NCBI GenBank assembly: GCA_017462385.1
Contig: JAFTRE010000016.1
Location: forward strand, 51,969-115,968
Direction of reading: 5' to 3'
Length of the DNA stretch: 64,000 bases
Origin: Clostridia bacterium
GTDB lineage: Bacteria > Bacillota > Clostridia > Oscillospirales > CAG-272
Shown: one piece after another, positions 35,251-44,007 of the stretch
Layout of the letters: each line of letters starts with the position of its first letter
Numbering within the stretch: the stretch's first letter is position 1
Position numbers and translations under genes: made by a program
Notes under the pieces: model-generated
Told to the model about the DNA's origin: nothing
The model's input: the letters and a program-made list of their open reading frames with translations, nothing else
Databases searched by the model: none

Positions 35251-36423
35251 TCAGTTTCCGGGATATATGGGGCTCATTGCGCGAAGCTTTGAGACCACCT
35301 CAGCTGTCGCCGCGATTATACGGTCGACATCCTCCTCGGTGTTGGAATGCGACAGTGAGAAGCGAAGTGAGCCGTGTGCCATTTCTATGGGAAGTCCGGT
35401 GGCAAGCAGAACATGCGATGCTTCGAGCGAATTGGACGAGCAGGCTGAGCCTGTGGACGCCGAAATACCCATGATGTCCAGCCAGAGTAGCAAACTCTCA
35501 CCCTCAACATATTCAAATGACACATTTACGTTTCCCGGAAGACGGGCGCCGCGGGCGCCGTTGAGCTTGGAATGCGGCAGTGCGCACAGTCCGTCTATCA
35601 GGCGGTTACGCATTTTAATTATACGGGGCACATCGTCCAGCCTGCTTTGTGCCAACTTGGCCGCCTTGGCAAGACCTACGATATAGGGCAGGTTCTCGGT
35701 GCCGCCGCGCTTGCCTTTTTCCTGACCGCCGCCATCAATAAGGTTGGCAATGCGAACGCCTTTTTTGATATAAAGCGCACCGATGCCCTTCGGAGCGCCC
35801 AGCTTGTGTCCCGACAGTGCCAGCATATCCACGCCGATCTCCTTGACGTTAAAGCGGATAGCGCCAAACGCCTGAACCGCATCGGTAAAGCACAGCGCGC
35901 CTGCGTCGTGGGCGATCTCGGCAATCTCGCAGATAGGCTGTAGTGTACCTATTTCGTTATTCGCCATCATAACGGCAACCAGCGCGGTGGTGTCGTCTGC
36001 CTCACGGCGAAGCTGATCAAGATCCACGATGCCCTCGGAGTCAACATCCAAATAAACCACGTTGAAGCCCTCGCGTGCCAGTGCCTCGCAGGTGTGAAGC
36101 ACGGCATGATGCTCTATCTTGCTTGTGATTATCTTGTTTCTTCCCTGTTTTGCCTTGCGAGCCGCGCCTTTGATAGCCCAGTTGTCGGACTCCGAGCCGC
36201 AAGAGGTAAAGTACACCTCGCTCGGGTCACATCCGAGCGTCGAAGCGAGCGTGGCACGCGCCGAGACAAGCAGTTCCTTTGCCCGCTGACCGTCTTGGTG
36301 CAGGCTTGATGGGTTGCCCCATGTTTCATTGAAGCAGGGCAACATTGCCTCCACGACCTCTGGAAGGACGGGAGTGGTCGCGGCATGATCCGCGTATATT
36401 CTTTTTACATTGGTTTCGTTCAT
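35251..36423 (-). CDS. iscS: Cysteine desulfurase (NifS/IscS family)
   Basis: A 390-residue PLP enzyme that releases sulfur from cysteine as an enzyme persulfide. Seen: YADHAATTPV at the N-terminus, SKIEHHAVLH near 100, SGHKLGAPKGIG with the PLP lysine near 200, and the catalytic loop STGSACSS near 320. The start is taken at the ATG six bases after GGGG; four further in-frame codons upstream begin with TTG. The short catalytic loop marks the group I, NIF/ISC-like type. Forms an operon with iscU. Confidence 0.94.
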   Translation of the reverse strand: MNETNVKRIYADHAATTPVLPEVVEAMLPCFNETWGNPSSLHQDGQRAKELLVSARATLASTLGCDPSEVYFTSCGSESDNWAIKGAARKAKQGRNKIITSKIEHHAVLHTCEALAREGFNVVYLDVDSEGIVDLDQLRREADDTTALVAVMMANNEIGTLQPICEIAEIAHDAGALCFTDAVQAFGAIRFNVKEIGVDMLALSGHKLGAPKGIGALYIKKGVRIANLIDGGGQEKGKRGGTENLPYIVGLAKAAKLAQSRLDDVPRIIKMRNRLIDGLCALPHSKLNGARGARLPGNVNVSFEYVEGESLLLWLDIMGISASTGSACSSNSLEASHVLLATGLPIEMAHGSLRFSLSHSNTEEDVDRIIAATAEVVSKLRAMSPIYPGN

Positions 36424-36462
36424 AAACATCCCCAAAAATTTAAGTTATAATTTTGCAATAAT

Positions 36463-36491
36463 ATTGTATACCTTTTTTGTGTATTTTTCAA
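36463..36491 (-). promoter_or_regulatory. iscS-iscU promoter
   Basis: Minus strand TTGAAA (36491-36486), 17 bases, TACAAT (36468-36463). No IscR-like regulator gene is adjacent. Confidence 0.7.
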
Positions 36492-36569
36492 TAGCTTATC
36501 GAATATTTTTCAAAAAAACGTGATTTACGCCTCAATAGTATACCGAAACGGTGTAGTTTTGAGTCAAAA

Positions 36570-36618
36570 GCAACAAAAAAACAGAGCCGTCATGCAAAAT
36601 GACAACTCTGTTTTTTAT
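36570..36618. terminator. Terminator of the lgt-CPBP-ROK operon (both directions possible)
   Basis: ACAGAG pairs with CTCTGT, with inner GTCAT/ATGAC, bounded by A7 and T6. Confidence 0.85.
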
Positions 36619-36622
36619 AAAA

Positions 36623-37582
36623 TCACAGCCCCAGATACGCCGCACCGATAATTCCCGCGTCATTTCCGAGCTTGGCGATGCGAATATCCGCCAGATCTAC
36701 TATCCCGCTTCCGTACTGATATTTATGTACAATAGGCAGGACCGCGTCTATCAGCGACTGCCCCTCATTGGAGATGCCGCCGCCCAGCGAGATAACCTGC
36801 GGCTGGAATATGTTGACTATATTTGTCAGTCCGCAAGCAAGATAGTCGATGTACATATCGTACACCTCGCGCGCTGCCTCGTCGCCCATGCGCATAGCGT
36901 CGCAAGCAGTGCGCCCCGACACCTTTCCGCGCTGTGCGACAAGCTCGGTCATTACCGTTTTTCTTGCCTGCGTCTCGCATTCGGCTATTTTTTCCTTTGT
37001 CATGGCAATAAGCGCCGTTGCCGAGCTGTAAGCCTCCCAACAGCCGCGGCGCCCGCAGTTGCAGGAGCGACCGTTATGCGATATAACTATATGTCCCAGC
37101 TCCGCGCCCGCGAAGTTGTGACCCGAATACACCTTGTTGTCAATGATAATACCGCCGCCAACGCCCGTACCCAGCGTTATCATAACGGAATTGTGCGTTC
37201 CTTTTGCCGCACCGGCGACAGCCTCGCCCCATGCGGCAGCGTTGGCGTCATTCTCGACCGAAATACGCTTAACGGGAAATCTTTTGCGCAGCTCCGCCGC
37301 AATGGGAAACTTGCGGAAAGGCAGATTGCAGGAATACTCAACCACGCCGTCACGAGAATTGGCAACGCCGGGCGAGGCGATACCGACCGCGTCAACCGCC
37401 GAAATATCAACTCCCGCCGCCTCGCAAACATGACAGCAAAGTGCGGCAATATCGTCAACTATTTCCTCACTCGGGCGGTGCGCCTGCGTAGGGACACTGA
37501 GCTTTGCCACGATATTGTAATTTTCATCAACAAGTCCCGCGGCGATATTGGTACCGCCGAGATCTATGCCTATTCTATACAT
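36623..37582 (-). CDS. ROK-family glucokinase
   Basis: A 319-residue ROK kinase. N-terminal phosphate loop GIDLGGTNIAAGLV (residues 4-17); NDANAAAWGE near 118 containing the catalytic Asp; LGTGVGGGIIID near 140; ELGHIVI with the substrate Glu-His near 166; and the ROK zinc motif CNCGRRGCWEAYSS near 176-189. It should phosphorylate glucose or a related hexose with ATP. The ATG is chosen because GGAG lies 7 bases upstream, overlapping the CPBP gene by eight bases. Third gene of an operon with lgt and CPBP. Confidence 0.9.
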   Translation of the reverse strand: MYRIGIDLGGTNIAAGLVDENYNIVAKLSVPTQAHRPSEEIVDDIAALCCHVCEAAGVDISAVDAVGIASPGVANSRDGVVEYSCNLPFRKFPIAAELRKRFPVKRISVENDANAAAWGEAVAGAAKGTHNSVMITLGTGVGGGIIIDNKVYSGHNFAGAELGHIVISHNGRSCNCGRRGCWEAYSSATALIAMTKEKIAECETQARKTVMTELVAQRGKVSGRTACDAMRMGDEAAREVYDMYIDYLACGLTNIVNIFQPQVISLGGGISNEGQSLIDAVLPIVHKYQYGSGIVDLADIRIAKLGNDAGIIGAAYLGL

Positions 37583-38375
37583 TTTCATTCTCCACATCTT
37601 CTTGTACTTTTTGTCTAAAGATCGCCTCAACATGCTCGGGACGTGTCTTCAGCAGAGCTATAACTATATATACAGCCACTGCCACGGCAAGAGCCACCGT
37701 TATAATGACAGTGGGCATATCCCACCAGCTCCCCTCCCCCAGCGTCGGAAGCAAAAAACCGCAAAAGTCATATATAGCATGAAGCGCGGCGCATATCCAT
37801 ATGTTATGCGTACGAAGCAGGACCACCGCGCACATTCCGCCGATCAGGAAAGAATAGCCGACCTGAAGCAATGTAGGTCCGATGCCCGCGCCCGCAAAAA
37901 GGTTGAGCAGATGCACGCATCCGAATATCGCGGATGACGCCACCGTCACCCAAAATATCTGCTTGGTCGAGGCACGCCGTTTTTCCAGCAATATCAAAAA
38001 CATAGCACCGCGAAACGCCGTTTCCTCGAAAATACCTATAAATATACATTCCAACGCAAACCATATCATATACCACGCGGGAGACGTCAGATACGCCGAA
38101 CCGGTGATCAGCGCTATTATGGGCAGATTATTTATAACAACGGCAAAGCAAGGCAGGGCAAACAACAGCTTTCGTCCGATTTTGCCGAACGAATGAACGC
38201 GATAGCCCAGATCAAACACAAATATTGTGAACATGAGCGAGCCGAGACCGCGCGTGACGGTCATTTTTATAATGTTTGAAAGCACCTCATCGGCATGATA
38301 GCTTATCGGAAGATATTCAAACACCACCATCGCCGCGAGCATCGCAAGCGCCACATATTTGACCCTCTTACTCAT
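37575..38375 (-). CDS. CPBP-family intramembrane metalloprotease
   Basis: A 266-residue protein with about seven helices. The CAAX-protease/bacteriocin-processing motifs are present: EETAFRG near 117-123 (Glu-Glu plus Arg), FGCVHLLN near 150 with a ligand His, and ICAALHAIYDF near 197. Family members cleave within the membrane or act in immunity to peptides; the substrate here is unknown. It overlaps lgt by eight bases and the ROK gene by eight, indicating translational coupling in a membrane/lipoprotein-linked operon. Confidence 0.87.
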   Translation of the reverse strand: MSKRVKYVALAMLAAMVVFEYLPISYHADEVLSNIIKMTVTRGLGSLMFTIFVFDLGYRVHSFGKIGRKLLFALPCFAVVINNLPIIALITGSAYLTSPAWYMIWFALECIFIGIFEETAFRGAMFLILLEKRRASTKQIFWVTVASSAIFGCVHLLNLFAGAGIGPTLLQVGYSFLIGGMCAVVLLRTHNIWICAALHAIYDFCGFLLPTLGEGSWWDMPTVIITVALAVAVAVYIVIALLKTRPEHVEAIFRQKVQEDVENENV

Positions 38376-39144
38376 TCGTCACCTCAAAGCGGCGATAGAT
38401 ACGGTATTCGATATAAAACAGCGCCGCGCCGCCTATCACAAGCAATATCGCAGTAAGCTGTGAGGGCGAGAGAAGCTTTATAAACGTCGCGCCGCGCTCG
38501 TCGCCCCGCATATATTCGATGAAAAAGCGCCAAACTCCGTATGCCACCATATAGATCGGCAGGTTATATGCCCGATGCGTTAAATAGCGCCAAACGAGAA
38601 ACGCCAAAAGCGCATACAAGAACACCGCTTCATAAAGCTGTGTAGGGAGCACGGTATCGCCGGCGAATTGCATATAAATGCCAAGCGGCGGCTCGGCGTG
38701 TATGCCGTGACAGCAGCCTGCGAAAAGGCAACCTACTCTGCCCGTCGCATGAGCAACGGCTATGGAGCATGCGGCGGCATCCGATATTGAAAAAAAATTT
38801 GTCAAATGACGCTTGTCGCCGAAAACAAATTTTCCGACGCCGAAATATATCGCCAAAAATACCGCAACTCCGCCGATCAGTCCGCCGTAAAACGTCATGC
38901 CCGTGTTTTTATTAATAACAAATACGCCCGTATCGCCGTAATTGTAGATCGCCTGAAACAGCACGGCTGACAGAACGCCGAAGAAAATGGCGCCTACACC
39001 GGTAAACAGCGAAAAATTAAACAGCTTGGCATCTGTCCCGCGCTTATCCGACAGCACTCGGAATATCATGAGCGCCGCCAGAATGCCGACAGCAAAAAAT
39101 ATATCATAAAGCGTCATACCCAAAAATATTTTATCGGGATACAC
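38368..39144 (-). CDS. lgt: Prolipoprotein diacylglyceryl transferase (clostridial type)
   Basis: A 258-residue polytopic membrane enzyme that moves diacylglycerol from phosphatidylglycerol to the lipobox cysteine of prolipoproteins. The signature near residue 128 reads HATGRVGCLFAGCCHG, the cysteine-rich version seen in many clostridial Lgt-like proteins instead of HxxGRxGNFxN. RFFIEYMRGDERG near 206 contains the C-terminal conserved Arg/Glu. Start taken as GTG at 39144, five bases after GGGAGGTG; an ATG seven codons earlier lacks a ribosome site. At least five lipoproteins in this window depend on such an enzyme. Confidence 0.85.
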   Translation of the reverse strand: MYPDKIFLGMTLYDIFFAVGILAALMIFRVLSDKRGTDAKLFNFSLFTGVGAIFFGVLSAVLFQAIYNYGDTGVFVINKNTGMTFYGGLIGGVAVFLAIYFGVGKFVFGDKRHLTNFFSISDAAACSIAVAHATGRVGCLFAGCCHGIHAEPPLGIYMQFAGDTVLPTQLYEAVFLYALLAFLVWRYLTHRAYNLPIYMVAYGVWRFFIEYMRGDERGATFIKLLSPSQLTAILLVIGGAALFYIEYRIYRRFEVTNE

Positions 39145-39173
39145 AGCCTCACCTCCCTGTCTCATATAAATTT

Positions 39174-39202
39174 ATCATACAACAAGGCAGGGCTTTTGTC
39201 AA
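39174..39202 (-). promoter_or_regulatory. lgt operon promoter
   Basis: Minus strand TTGACA (39202-39197), 17 bases, TATGAT (39179-39174). Confidence 0.8.
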
Positions 39203-39214
39203 GTGTTTTTTATT

Positions 39215-39925
39215 TCAAAATGCCCGAAGTATCGCCGCTCTGTACTGCACTCTCGCCTCGGCGGAAAGGTCGCAGTGACCGCGAAGCGGTATGCGGACAA
39301 GCGTTATATCATGGCCGCTCTTCATGGCCTCAACAAATCTTGCGGAATGCATATCAATATTTACCGCTTTATCGTTCTCGCAGTGGAAAACAGTGTACGG
39401 TATGTCGGGCATACGGTCGACAAGATGAAGTGGCGAGCGCGAGCGAAGCGCCTCGTCCATTGTACCGTCAAAGTTTGCAAATGCGCTGTAAAGCGTGCGG
39501 GGAAGATCCTCGCGCTCCGTAAAGTGGTAAACAAGATCACAAACGGGGCAGTTGGCCACGCAGGCAACGGGAGTTATGCGGGCATAGGCGCAGTAGGTCA
39601 GGCAGGAAAGCCCGCCCATGCTGCCGCCGCTGGAAACTATCTTAACATCATCGCCGAGTCCGTAATGCTCGCACAGCACCGAGACGACCTCGTCGGTATA
39701 GTCGGTAGCCTGTGCATTCATCCAACACCAGGGGTTGTTGTAGGGAATGACATAAATTATTCCCTGCTCTGCGTATTCCAGCGCGTCGGCGGGATCCTTG
39801 TCGTTGATGGCGACATTGTTCAGTCCGCGAAATTCCAGCACTATGCCGCGTATCTCGCCCTTGACAAGCTTATCGTTTGAATAAGCAAATCGTCTGAGCG
39901 TTTCGTATGTCATTATTTTTTCCAT
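39215..39925 (-). CDS. Alpha/beta hydrolase (prolyl-oligopeptidase-like)
   Basis: A 236-residue cytosolic hydrolase. The nucleophile elbow is GGSMGG (near 99-104, Ser nucleophile), the acid is probably in HCENDKAVN (near 190) and the His in LRGHCDLS (near 218), giving a complete triad. No signal peptide. It may cleave a small ester or peptide; no substrate can be named. GAGGAGA precedes the ATG. It is the last gene of the long run that starts at the EamA transporter. Confidence 0.82.
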   Translation of the reverse strand: MEKIMTYETLRRFAYSNDKLVKGEIRGIVLEFRGLNNVAINDKDPADALEYAEQGIIYVIPYNNPWCWMNAQATDYTDEVVSVLCEHYGLGDDVKIVSSGGSMGGLSCLTYCAYARITPVACVANCPVCDLVYHFTEREDLPRTLYSAFANFDGTMDEALRSRSPLHLVDRMPDIPYTVFHCENDKAVNIDMHSARFVEAMKSGHDITLVRIPLRGHCDLSAEARVQYRAAILRAF

Positions 39926-39952
39926 TTGTATGTCTCCTCTCGTTTTTATAAA

Positions 39953-40465
39953 TCACAGTGCCTGCTCTTTTTCAAAACTGTCAAGCTGACGTTGATTTTT
40001 GATAATTATTACTTTATCGCCGTAATGCTCCATCACATCATGGTATTTTGACTTTGCTTTTTTGGTCCTGCCATCATGCAATACCCATTTGACAAAGGCG
40101 CGGTCCACCTTTTCATTACAGCCCGCTCCCATGTCCTCGCGGGTCTTGCCCTTATATGTACGGTAGCGCTTTATGACACGCCAAAGACAGGCAAAGCGGT
40201 TGAAGGACATAAATATTATTTGGTCAGCCTCCGCCATTCGGCGCTCGAAATGTTGTTTTGAATAGTTTCCGTCAATGACCCATGCACTGTGAGTATCGAG
40301 GAATTCGCCGACGATAATATTTTTCTCCTCGCGTGAGCGCTCTTTCCAACCGGGAAGCCAATGAACCGCATCGAGGTGCAACACGTCCACGCCGTATTTT
40401 TGCCCCAGCTTGCGCGCAAGCGTCGACTTGCCGCTGCCGCTGTAACCGATTATTGCTATTTTCAT
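39953..40465 (-). CDS. P-loop NTPase of the adenylate-kinase-like FlaR/topology-modulation type
   Basis: A 170-residue protein. Walker A is GYSGSGKST (7-15), followed by HLDAVHWLPGW (near 30-40) and IDGNYS near 64, all hallmarks of proteins often named DNA topology modulation protein FlaR, which look like small nucleotide or metabolite kinases. The lid region is short. The real substrate is unknown and the old name is doubtful. AGGAGA precedes the ATG. Hairpin array A separates it from the GNAT gene upstream. Confidence 0.8.
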   Translation of the reverse strand: MKIAIIGYSGSGKSTLARKLGQKYGVDVLHLDAVHWLPGWKERSREEKNIIVGEFLDTHSAWVIDGNYSKQHFERRMAEADQIIFMSFNRFACLWRVIKRYRTYKGKTREDMGAGCNEKVDRAFVKWVLHDGRTKKAKSKYHDVMEHYGDKVIIIKNQRQLDSFEKEQAL

Positions 40466-40487
40466 ATTTTCGTTTCTCCTATTCTCG

Positions 40488-40573
40488 TTCGCCGAAGGCG
40501 AACATATCGAGTGCCTGCCGTGCAGACTCTCGATATGTCGTGCTTCGCACGACGAGATGGTCGCTTTGCGACC
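40488..40573. repeat. ATATCGA hairpin array A
   Basis: Four hairpins in 86 bases: TTCGCC-GAA-GGCGAA (40488-40502), GAGT/CTGC-CGT-GCAG/ACTC (40509-40528), GTCGTGC-TTC-GCACGAC (40537-40553) and GGTCGC-TTT-GCGACC (40559-40573). ATATCGA (40504-40510) and TCGATAT (40530-40536) lie between the first three, and GAGAT before the last. The array abuts the stop codon of the GNAT gene (40574). It is related to arrays B and C. Confidence 0.85.
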
Positions 40574-41308
40574 TTATGGTTTTCTCTCGCCTATCTCCAC
40601 CCACGCAGGGCGAAATCCGCAATTCAGCGCGATATTCCACGAATGATAATTGGACAGGCTTGTGCCGTAAAAAGGTATGTTTCCGTCCTCAAGTATCTTA
40701 TTTTTAAGTAATGTCACAAGATATGTACCCACACCGCGGGAGCGGTATTCGGGCATAACATCTATTCCTATCTGCATCCAGCGCTCAGCGTCCTCGGAGC
40801 ATCCCGCCATGCCCATAATTTTGTCGCCGTCATAAGCGCAGACAACTATTCTGTCGGGACGGTACGGCAAAAACTCGGTGCAAATGGCGTTCGGGAACCG
40901 CCCGTCACCGTAAAACTGCATTATTTGCTCACCAAAGAACCAACGCACCGCAAAATCCGCGTGCGGCGTTACGCTCTCGGCGGGCAAAAACATATGATGC
41001 GACGCAGTAAGCGTGTGACCGAATTTGTTCAGCTCGCGCTCAAGCGGCAAAAGGTTGGGCTGCTCGAACAGCCAGTGCCCCGCGCGGTCACGCATAAATT
41101 CGCGCAAAAACGGGTGCAAGCACTCGTCCGCCGTTATGACTACTCCCGCGCCTGTCGTCACCATATGGAAAAAGTATTTTTCAGGGCTGTATATCCGCCT
41201 GCCCTCTCGCAAAGCCGAGACGGTCAAAATATTTTTGTTCGCCCCAAACGCCTCAGGCGGGCAATTGTATTCAAGCGAAAGCAGGTCGTAAAGTTCAGAT
41301 CTAAACAT
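40574..41308 (-). CDS. GNAT-family N-acetyltransferase
   Basis: A 244-residue protein with a C-terminal GNAT fold (about 125-240). The acetyl-CoA loop is RSRGVGTYLV near 193-202, preceded by the IGIDVMPEYR strand. The N-terminal half (about 1-120) is a separate domain with conserved Trp/His residues and no name I recognise. Acetyl acceptor unknown. The ATG lies two bases after the stop of the FAD oxidoreductase gene, so it is coupled to it. The stop codon touches the last hairpin of array A. Confidence 0.82.
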   Translation of the reverse strand: MFRSELYDLLSLEYNCPPEAFGANKNILTVSALREGRRIYSPEKYFFHMVTTGAGVVITADECLHPFLREFMRDRAGHWLFEQPNLLPLERELNKFGHTLTASHHMFLPAESVTPHADFAVRWFFGEQIMQFYGDGRFPNAICTEFLPYRPDRIVVCAYDGDKIMGMAGCSEDAERWMQIGIDVMPEYRSRGVGTYLVTLLKNKILEDGNIPFYGTSLSNYHSWNIALNCGFRPAWVEIGERKP

Positions 41309-41310
41309 TT

Positions 41311-42603
41311 TCAGTCCAATATCGCTCCATGCTTGAGCAGAAGTGTTTGCAGTTCGTCTGTCGGCACCCTATCGAGTGGCAACGCCGCATCACGTGCGAC
41401 GGTAATTGCCGCCCCTGCCGCCTGTCCCATAGCCATGGCGCAGGGCATAACGCGTAAGCCGCCTGCCGCCTGAGATTCACACGATATCGTCTTACCAGCA
41501 ACAAGCAGATTTTCACAGCCCTCCGGCAGCATACTGCGATACGGAACATAATAAACATTTGCGCTCTTTATCTTGAAATTGCCGCTCATGTCCGCTGTTC
41601 TCGGGTGCACATCCATTCCGAACGCAAAGGCGGCAATTCTGTCGTCAAATTTTGTGCCCGAGGCGATATCGTCAACTGTTATCTTATATTTTCCCTCAAT
41701 GTGACGACTCTCGCGAACTCCCAAAACCGACGCCACTTGCGTCAGCCGTGCCCGCTCGAAACCCGGGGTATCGTTTCTCAACACTCCATACGACTCAAGC
41801 ACCTGTTCGCGCGCCTTGATATGCGCGGCGGTCATACTGCGCGAATCCGCGGCGTCAGTGTCAAACACGCGCAGATGATTGACCTTATACGCCCCCTCAG
41901 CGGGCATACGGTAAGCCTTGACGGGTCGCGGAGGACGGCTTGCATAATTATCATAATCTACATCGCAAACATTATCCACCTCAAACATCAGCGTGCCGGG
42001 CTGGGGGATTCCGCTCTGCTCCTCACCCTTCCAAGTAGGAACGCCCACGCTGTATGCAACATCGGCATTACCCGTACAGTCAACATAAACATCCGCGCTT
42101 GCCGAAACAAGGCCCTCAAGCGCGGCAAGCACGACATGCTGTATACGTCCGTCTTCGCAGACAGCATCCGCAAAGCGAGTGTAAAGCAAGCTCTCAACGC
42201 CCGCCTCGCGAGTCATTTCGTCCAGCACGACTTGAAGCATAAACGAATCAAACGGCGTAACGTGGCGGTGATAATGCCCTATAAACGAAGTATGTATACT
42301 GGGTGAATCGGTGTTTTCGGGCAATATCGCGCCACCGCGCGCGGCAAGCCGCTCTATCACCTCGCGGTAAAGCCCGCCGACCACAGGTCGGTCACCCCGG
42401 CAGTCATAGTTTGTCATGAACGGTCCAACCAGCGCCGCCGTCGCCATGCCGCCAAGCATTCCCTGCGACTCCACAAGTAGTACGCGTGCGCCGCCTCGTG
42501 CCGCCTCGATCGCAGCGCAGACGCCCGCGGGCCCGCCGCCCAGCACCATAACGTCATAATGACCTATGGAGCAAAGCTCTTTTTTATATACAACCTTACT
42601 CAT
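41311..42603 (-). CDS. FAD-dependent oxidoreductase (FAD_oxidored family)
   Basis: A 430-residue flavoprotein. The dinucleotide fold is VMVLGGGPAGVCAAIEAAR (18-36), followed by LLVESQGMLGGMATA (42-56), the hallmark of this family, which often contains heterodisulfide-reductase-like or glycan-associated dehydrogenases. DVYVDCTGNADVA near 173 is the second motif, and LLVAGKTISCESQAAGGLRV near 368-387 closes the site. No signal peptide, so it is cytosolic. Substrate unknown. AAGGAGAG precedes the ATG. Confidence 0.85.
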   Translation of the reverse strand: MSKVVYKKELCSIGHYDVMVLGGGPAGVCAAIEAARGGARVLLVESQGMLGGMATAALVGPFMTNYDCRGDRPVVGGLYREVIERLAARGGAILPENTDSPSIHTSFIGHYHRHVTPFDSFMLQVVLDEMTREAGVESLLYTRFADAVCEDGRIQHVVLAALEGLVSASADVYVDCTGNADVAYSVGVPTWKGEEQSGIPQPGTLMFEVDNVCDVDYDNYASRPPRPVKAYRMPAEGAYKVNHLRVFDTDAADSRSMTAAHIKAREQVLESYGVLRNDTPGFERARLTQVASVLGVRESRHIEGKYKITVDDIASGTKFDDRIAAFAFGMDVHPRTADMSGNFKIKSANVYYVPYRSMLPEGCENLLVAGKTISCESQAAGGLRVMPCAMAMGQAAGAAITVARDAALPLDRVPTDELQTLLLKHGAILD

Positions 42604-42616
42604 AAAAGCTCTCCTT

Positions 42617-43195
42617 TTACTGTGCGATCATTGCGGCTCTCTGCCGCTTTTTTTCGATCACACGCACAACTATAGGTCTGTTGAAGCGCTGAACGACTAT
42701 AAATTGCGCGTCAAAAAGCATGGCGGCAATGCAAGTGATGAGAAATATCCAGAATGCGCCCCACGGAATGGCAAACAGCAATGTCGTCAGCGAGATAAGC
42801 TCGTTTATCCAGTGGTCGGTCTCTGCCTTTGACATGGTGTTGGCGATCTCCTCCAGCGTGTGATCCTTGACCGAAAACGCCGCAGGATCGTATGTCAGCA
42901 CCTTTTCTTTCCACTTTCTAACTCGCAAAAGCTTGTAAAGTCCCCTCTCAAATGCTCGCTCCCGGAACCACGGATGCTTATAATGTACGCCGAACAGCTT
43001 GGTTACGTTTCCCATTATAATACGCAACCAAAAATGATATGTCACGGTAAAGGCCGTTATGCCCGTCCACAACAGCACTGCATGGCGGACGGTGCCGCTA
43101 TAATAAAGCGCAAAGCTGACCGCCGCTATAGCAACGCCCGCCGCAATCACGCAATACATAAATATCGCCGACCCACTTTTCTTTGTTTTGCTCAT
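42617..43195 (-). CDS. CrtO-like acyltransferase-family membrane protein, no carotenoid genes nearby
   Basis: A 192-residue protein with two N-terminal helices (about 10-60), a soluble stretch and two more helices near 130-160. The order YHFWLRIIMG, LLRVRKWKEKVLTYD and FIVVQRFNRPI parallels the staphylococcal glycosyl-4,4'-diaponeurosporenoate acyltransferase CrtO (YVRKWKHKIL..., IIVQRYNRPR). No staphyloxanthin-type genes are present, so the acyl acceptor is probably a different lipid or glycolipid. GAGGGA precedes the ATG. Confidence 0.65.
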   Translation of the reverse strand: MSKTKKSGSAIFMYCVIAAGVAIAAVSFALYYSGTVRHAVLLWTGITAFTVTYHFWLRIIMGNVTKLFGVHYKHPWFRERAFERGLYKLLRVRKWKEKVLTYDPAAFSVKDHTLEEIANTMSKAETDHWINELISLTTLLFAIPWGAFWIFLITCIAAMLFDAQFIVVQRFNRPIVVRVIEKKRQRAAMIAQ

Positions 43196-43231
43196 CGTTT
43201 TCCCTCTTATGCTCTTTTTATGTAATATCCG

Positions 43232-44005
43232 TTATCCGAACACCTCTGCCGCCGAGATAACTCGCAATGCCTGCTCGTCAACACGGTCTCTGCCGTAAGC
43301 ATCGATAAATATATCGCGGTAACGATCGGTCTTGAGGTTATAACGAAGCGTCCATATACCCCAGAAGATATCGACATGCCTGTCGCCAACGCCGCCGTTC
43401 CCAAGGTCTATAAAGCCACTGAAATGCCAGTTGTCCAGCAAAAAGTTGGGCAGGCAATAGTCGCCGTGAAGCAGTGTATCACTGACAAGCCGCGCTCTTC
43501 CCTCACACATGACGCGATATGCCTCGTCCGCCGAGGAAAAATCCCCGTATGACAGGTCATACTGTCCCCGTTTATAGTTTTGCTCTGCCGTGGCGAAATA
43601 ATCCGCCATGCGATCGGACACGGGACAGCCCGAAAAGTCCGTGTCGTGAAGTCGACGCAAAAGCGTTCCCGACAGCTCCGCCAATCGCTCGGGCTGTTCA
43701 AGATAGATGGCAGTCGTTGCGTCCTCACCCGTGACGCGCTCGGTAAGCAGCCAGTCCCGCTCACCCGATAAATAGGACAGCACAGGCGCGGTCAGAGCCT
43801 TGGAATGAAAATATTTTGCCATCAGCGCCTCTTTTTCGAGACTGCCACGCGGAGCCGATTTGAGAAAATAGCCACCGTCACGGTCAATAAACAGCACTCT
43901 CGCCTCGGGCGAGCAGGAGCTGTCATAAACATCCGCGCCGTCGCATAGCGCACGAAACTCGACGGGCAAGTCCTCGGGCAATATATCAAGCTTGGTTCGT
44001 TTCAT
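43232..44005 (-). CDS. APH(3')-like aminoglycoside phosphotransferase
   Basis: A 257-residue kinase-like protein. LLHGDYCLPNFLLD near 185-198 is the catalytic loop (Asp and Asn), and GFIDLGNGGVGDRHVDIFW near 204-222 contains the metal-binding Asp; the N-lobe has the ESSC-like DSSCSPEARV and a nucleotide-contact Lys in YFLKSA. The pattern is that of the APH(3') family used against kanamycin and neomycin. Whether it gives resistance or has a native sugar substrate is unknown. It starts two bases after the PHP gene and has no mobile element nearby. Confidence 0.85.
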   Translation of the reverse strand: MKRTKLDILPEDLPVEFRALCDGADVYDSSCSPEARVLFIDRDGGYFLKSAPRGSLEKEALMAKYFHSKALTAPVLSYLSGERDWLLTERVTGEDATTAIYLEQPERLAELSGTLLRRLHDTDFSGCPVSDRMADYFATAEQNYKRGQYDLSYGDFSSADEAYRVMCEGRARLVSDTLLHGDYCLPNFLLDNWHFSGFIDLGNGGVGDRHVDIFWGIWTLRYNLKTDRYRDIFIDAYGRDRVDEQALRVISAAEVFG

Positions 44006-44007
44006 AG

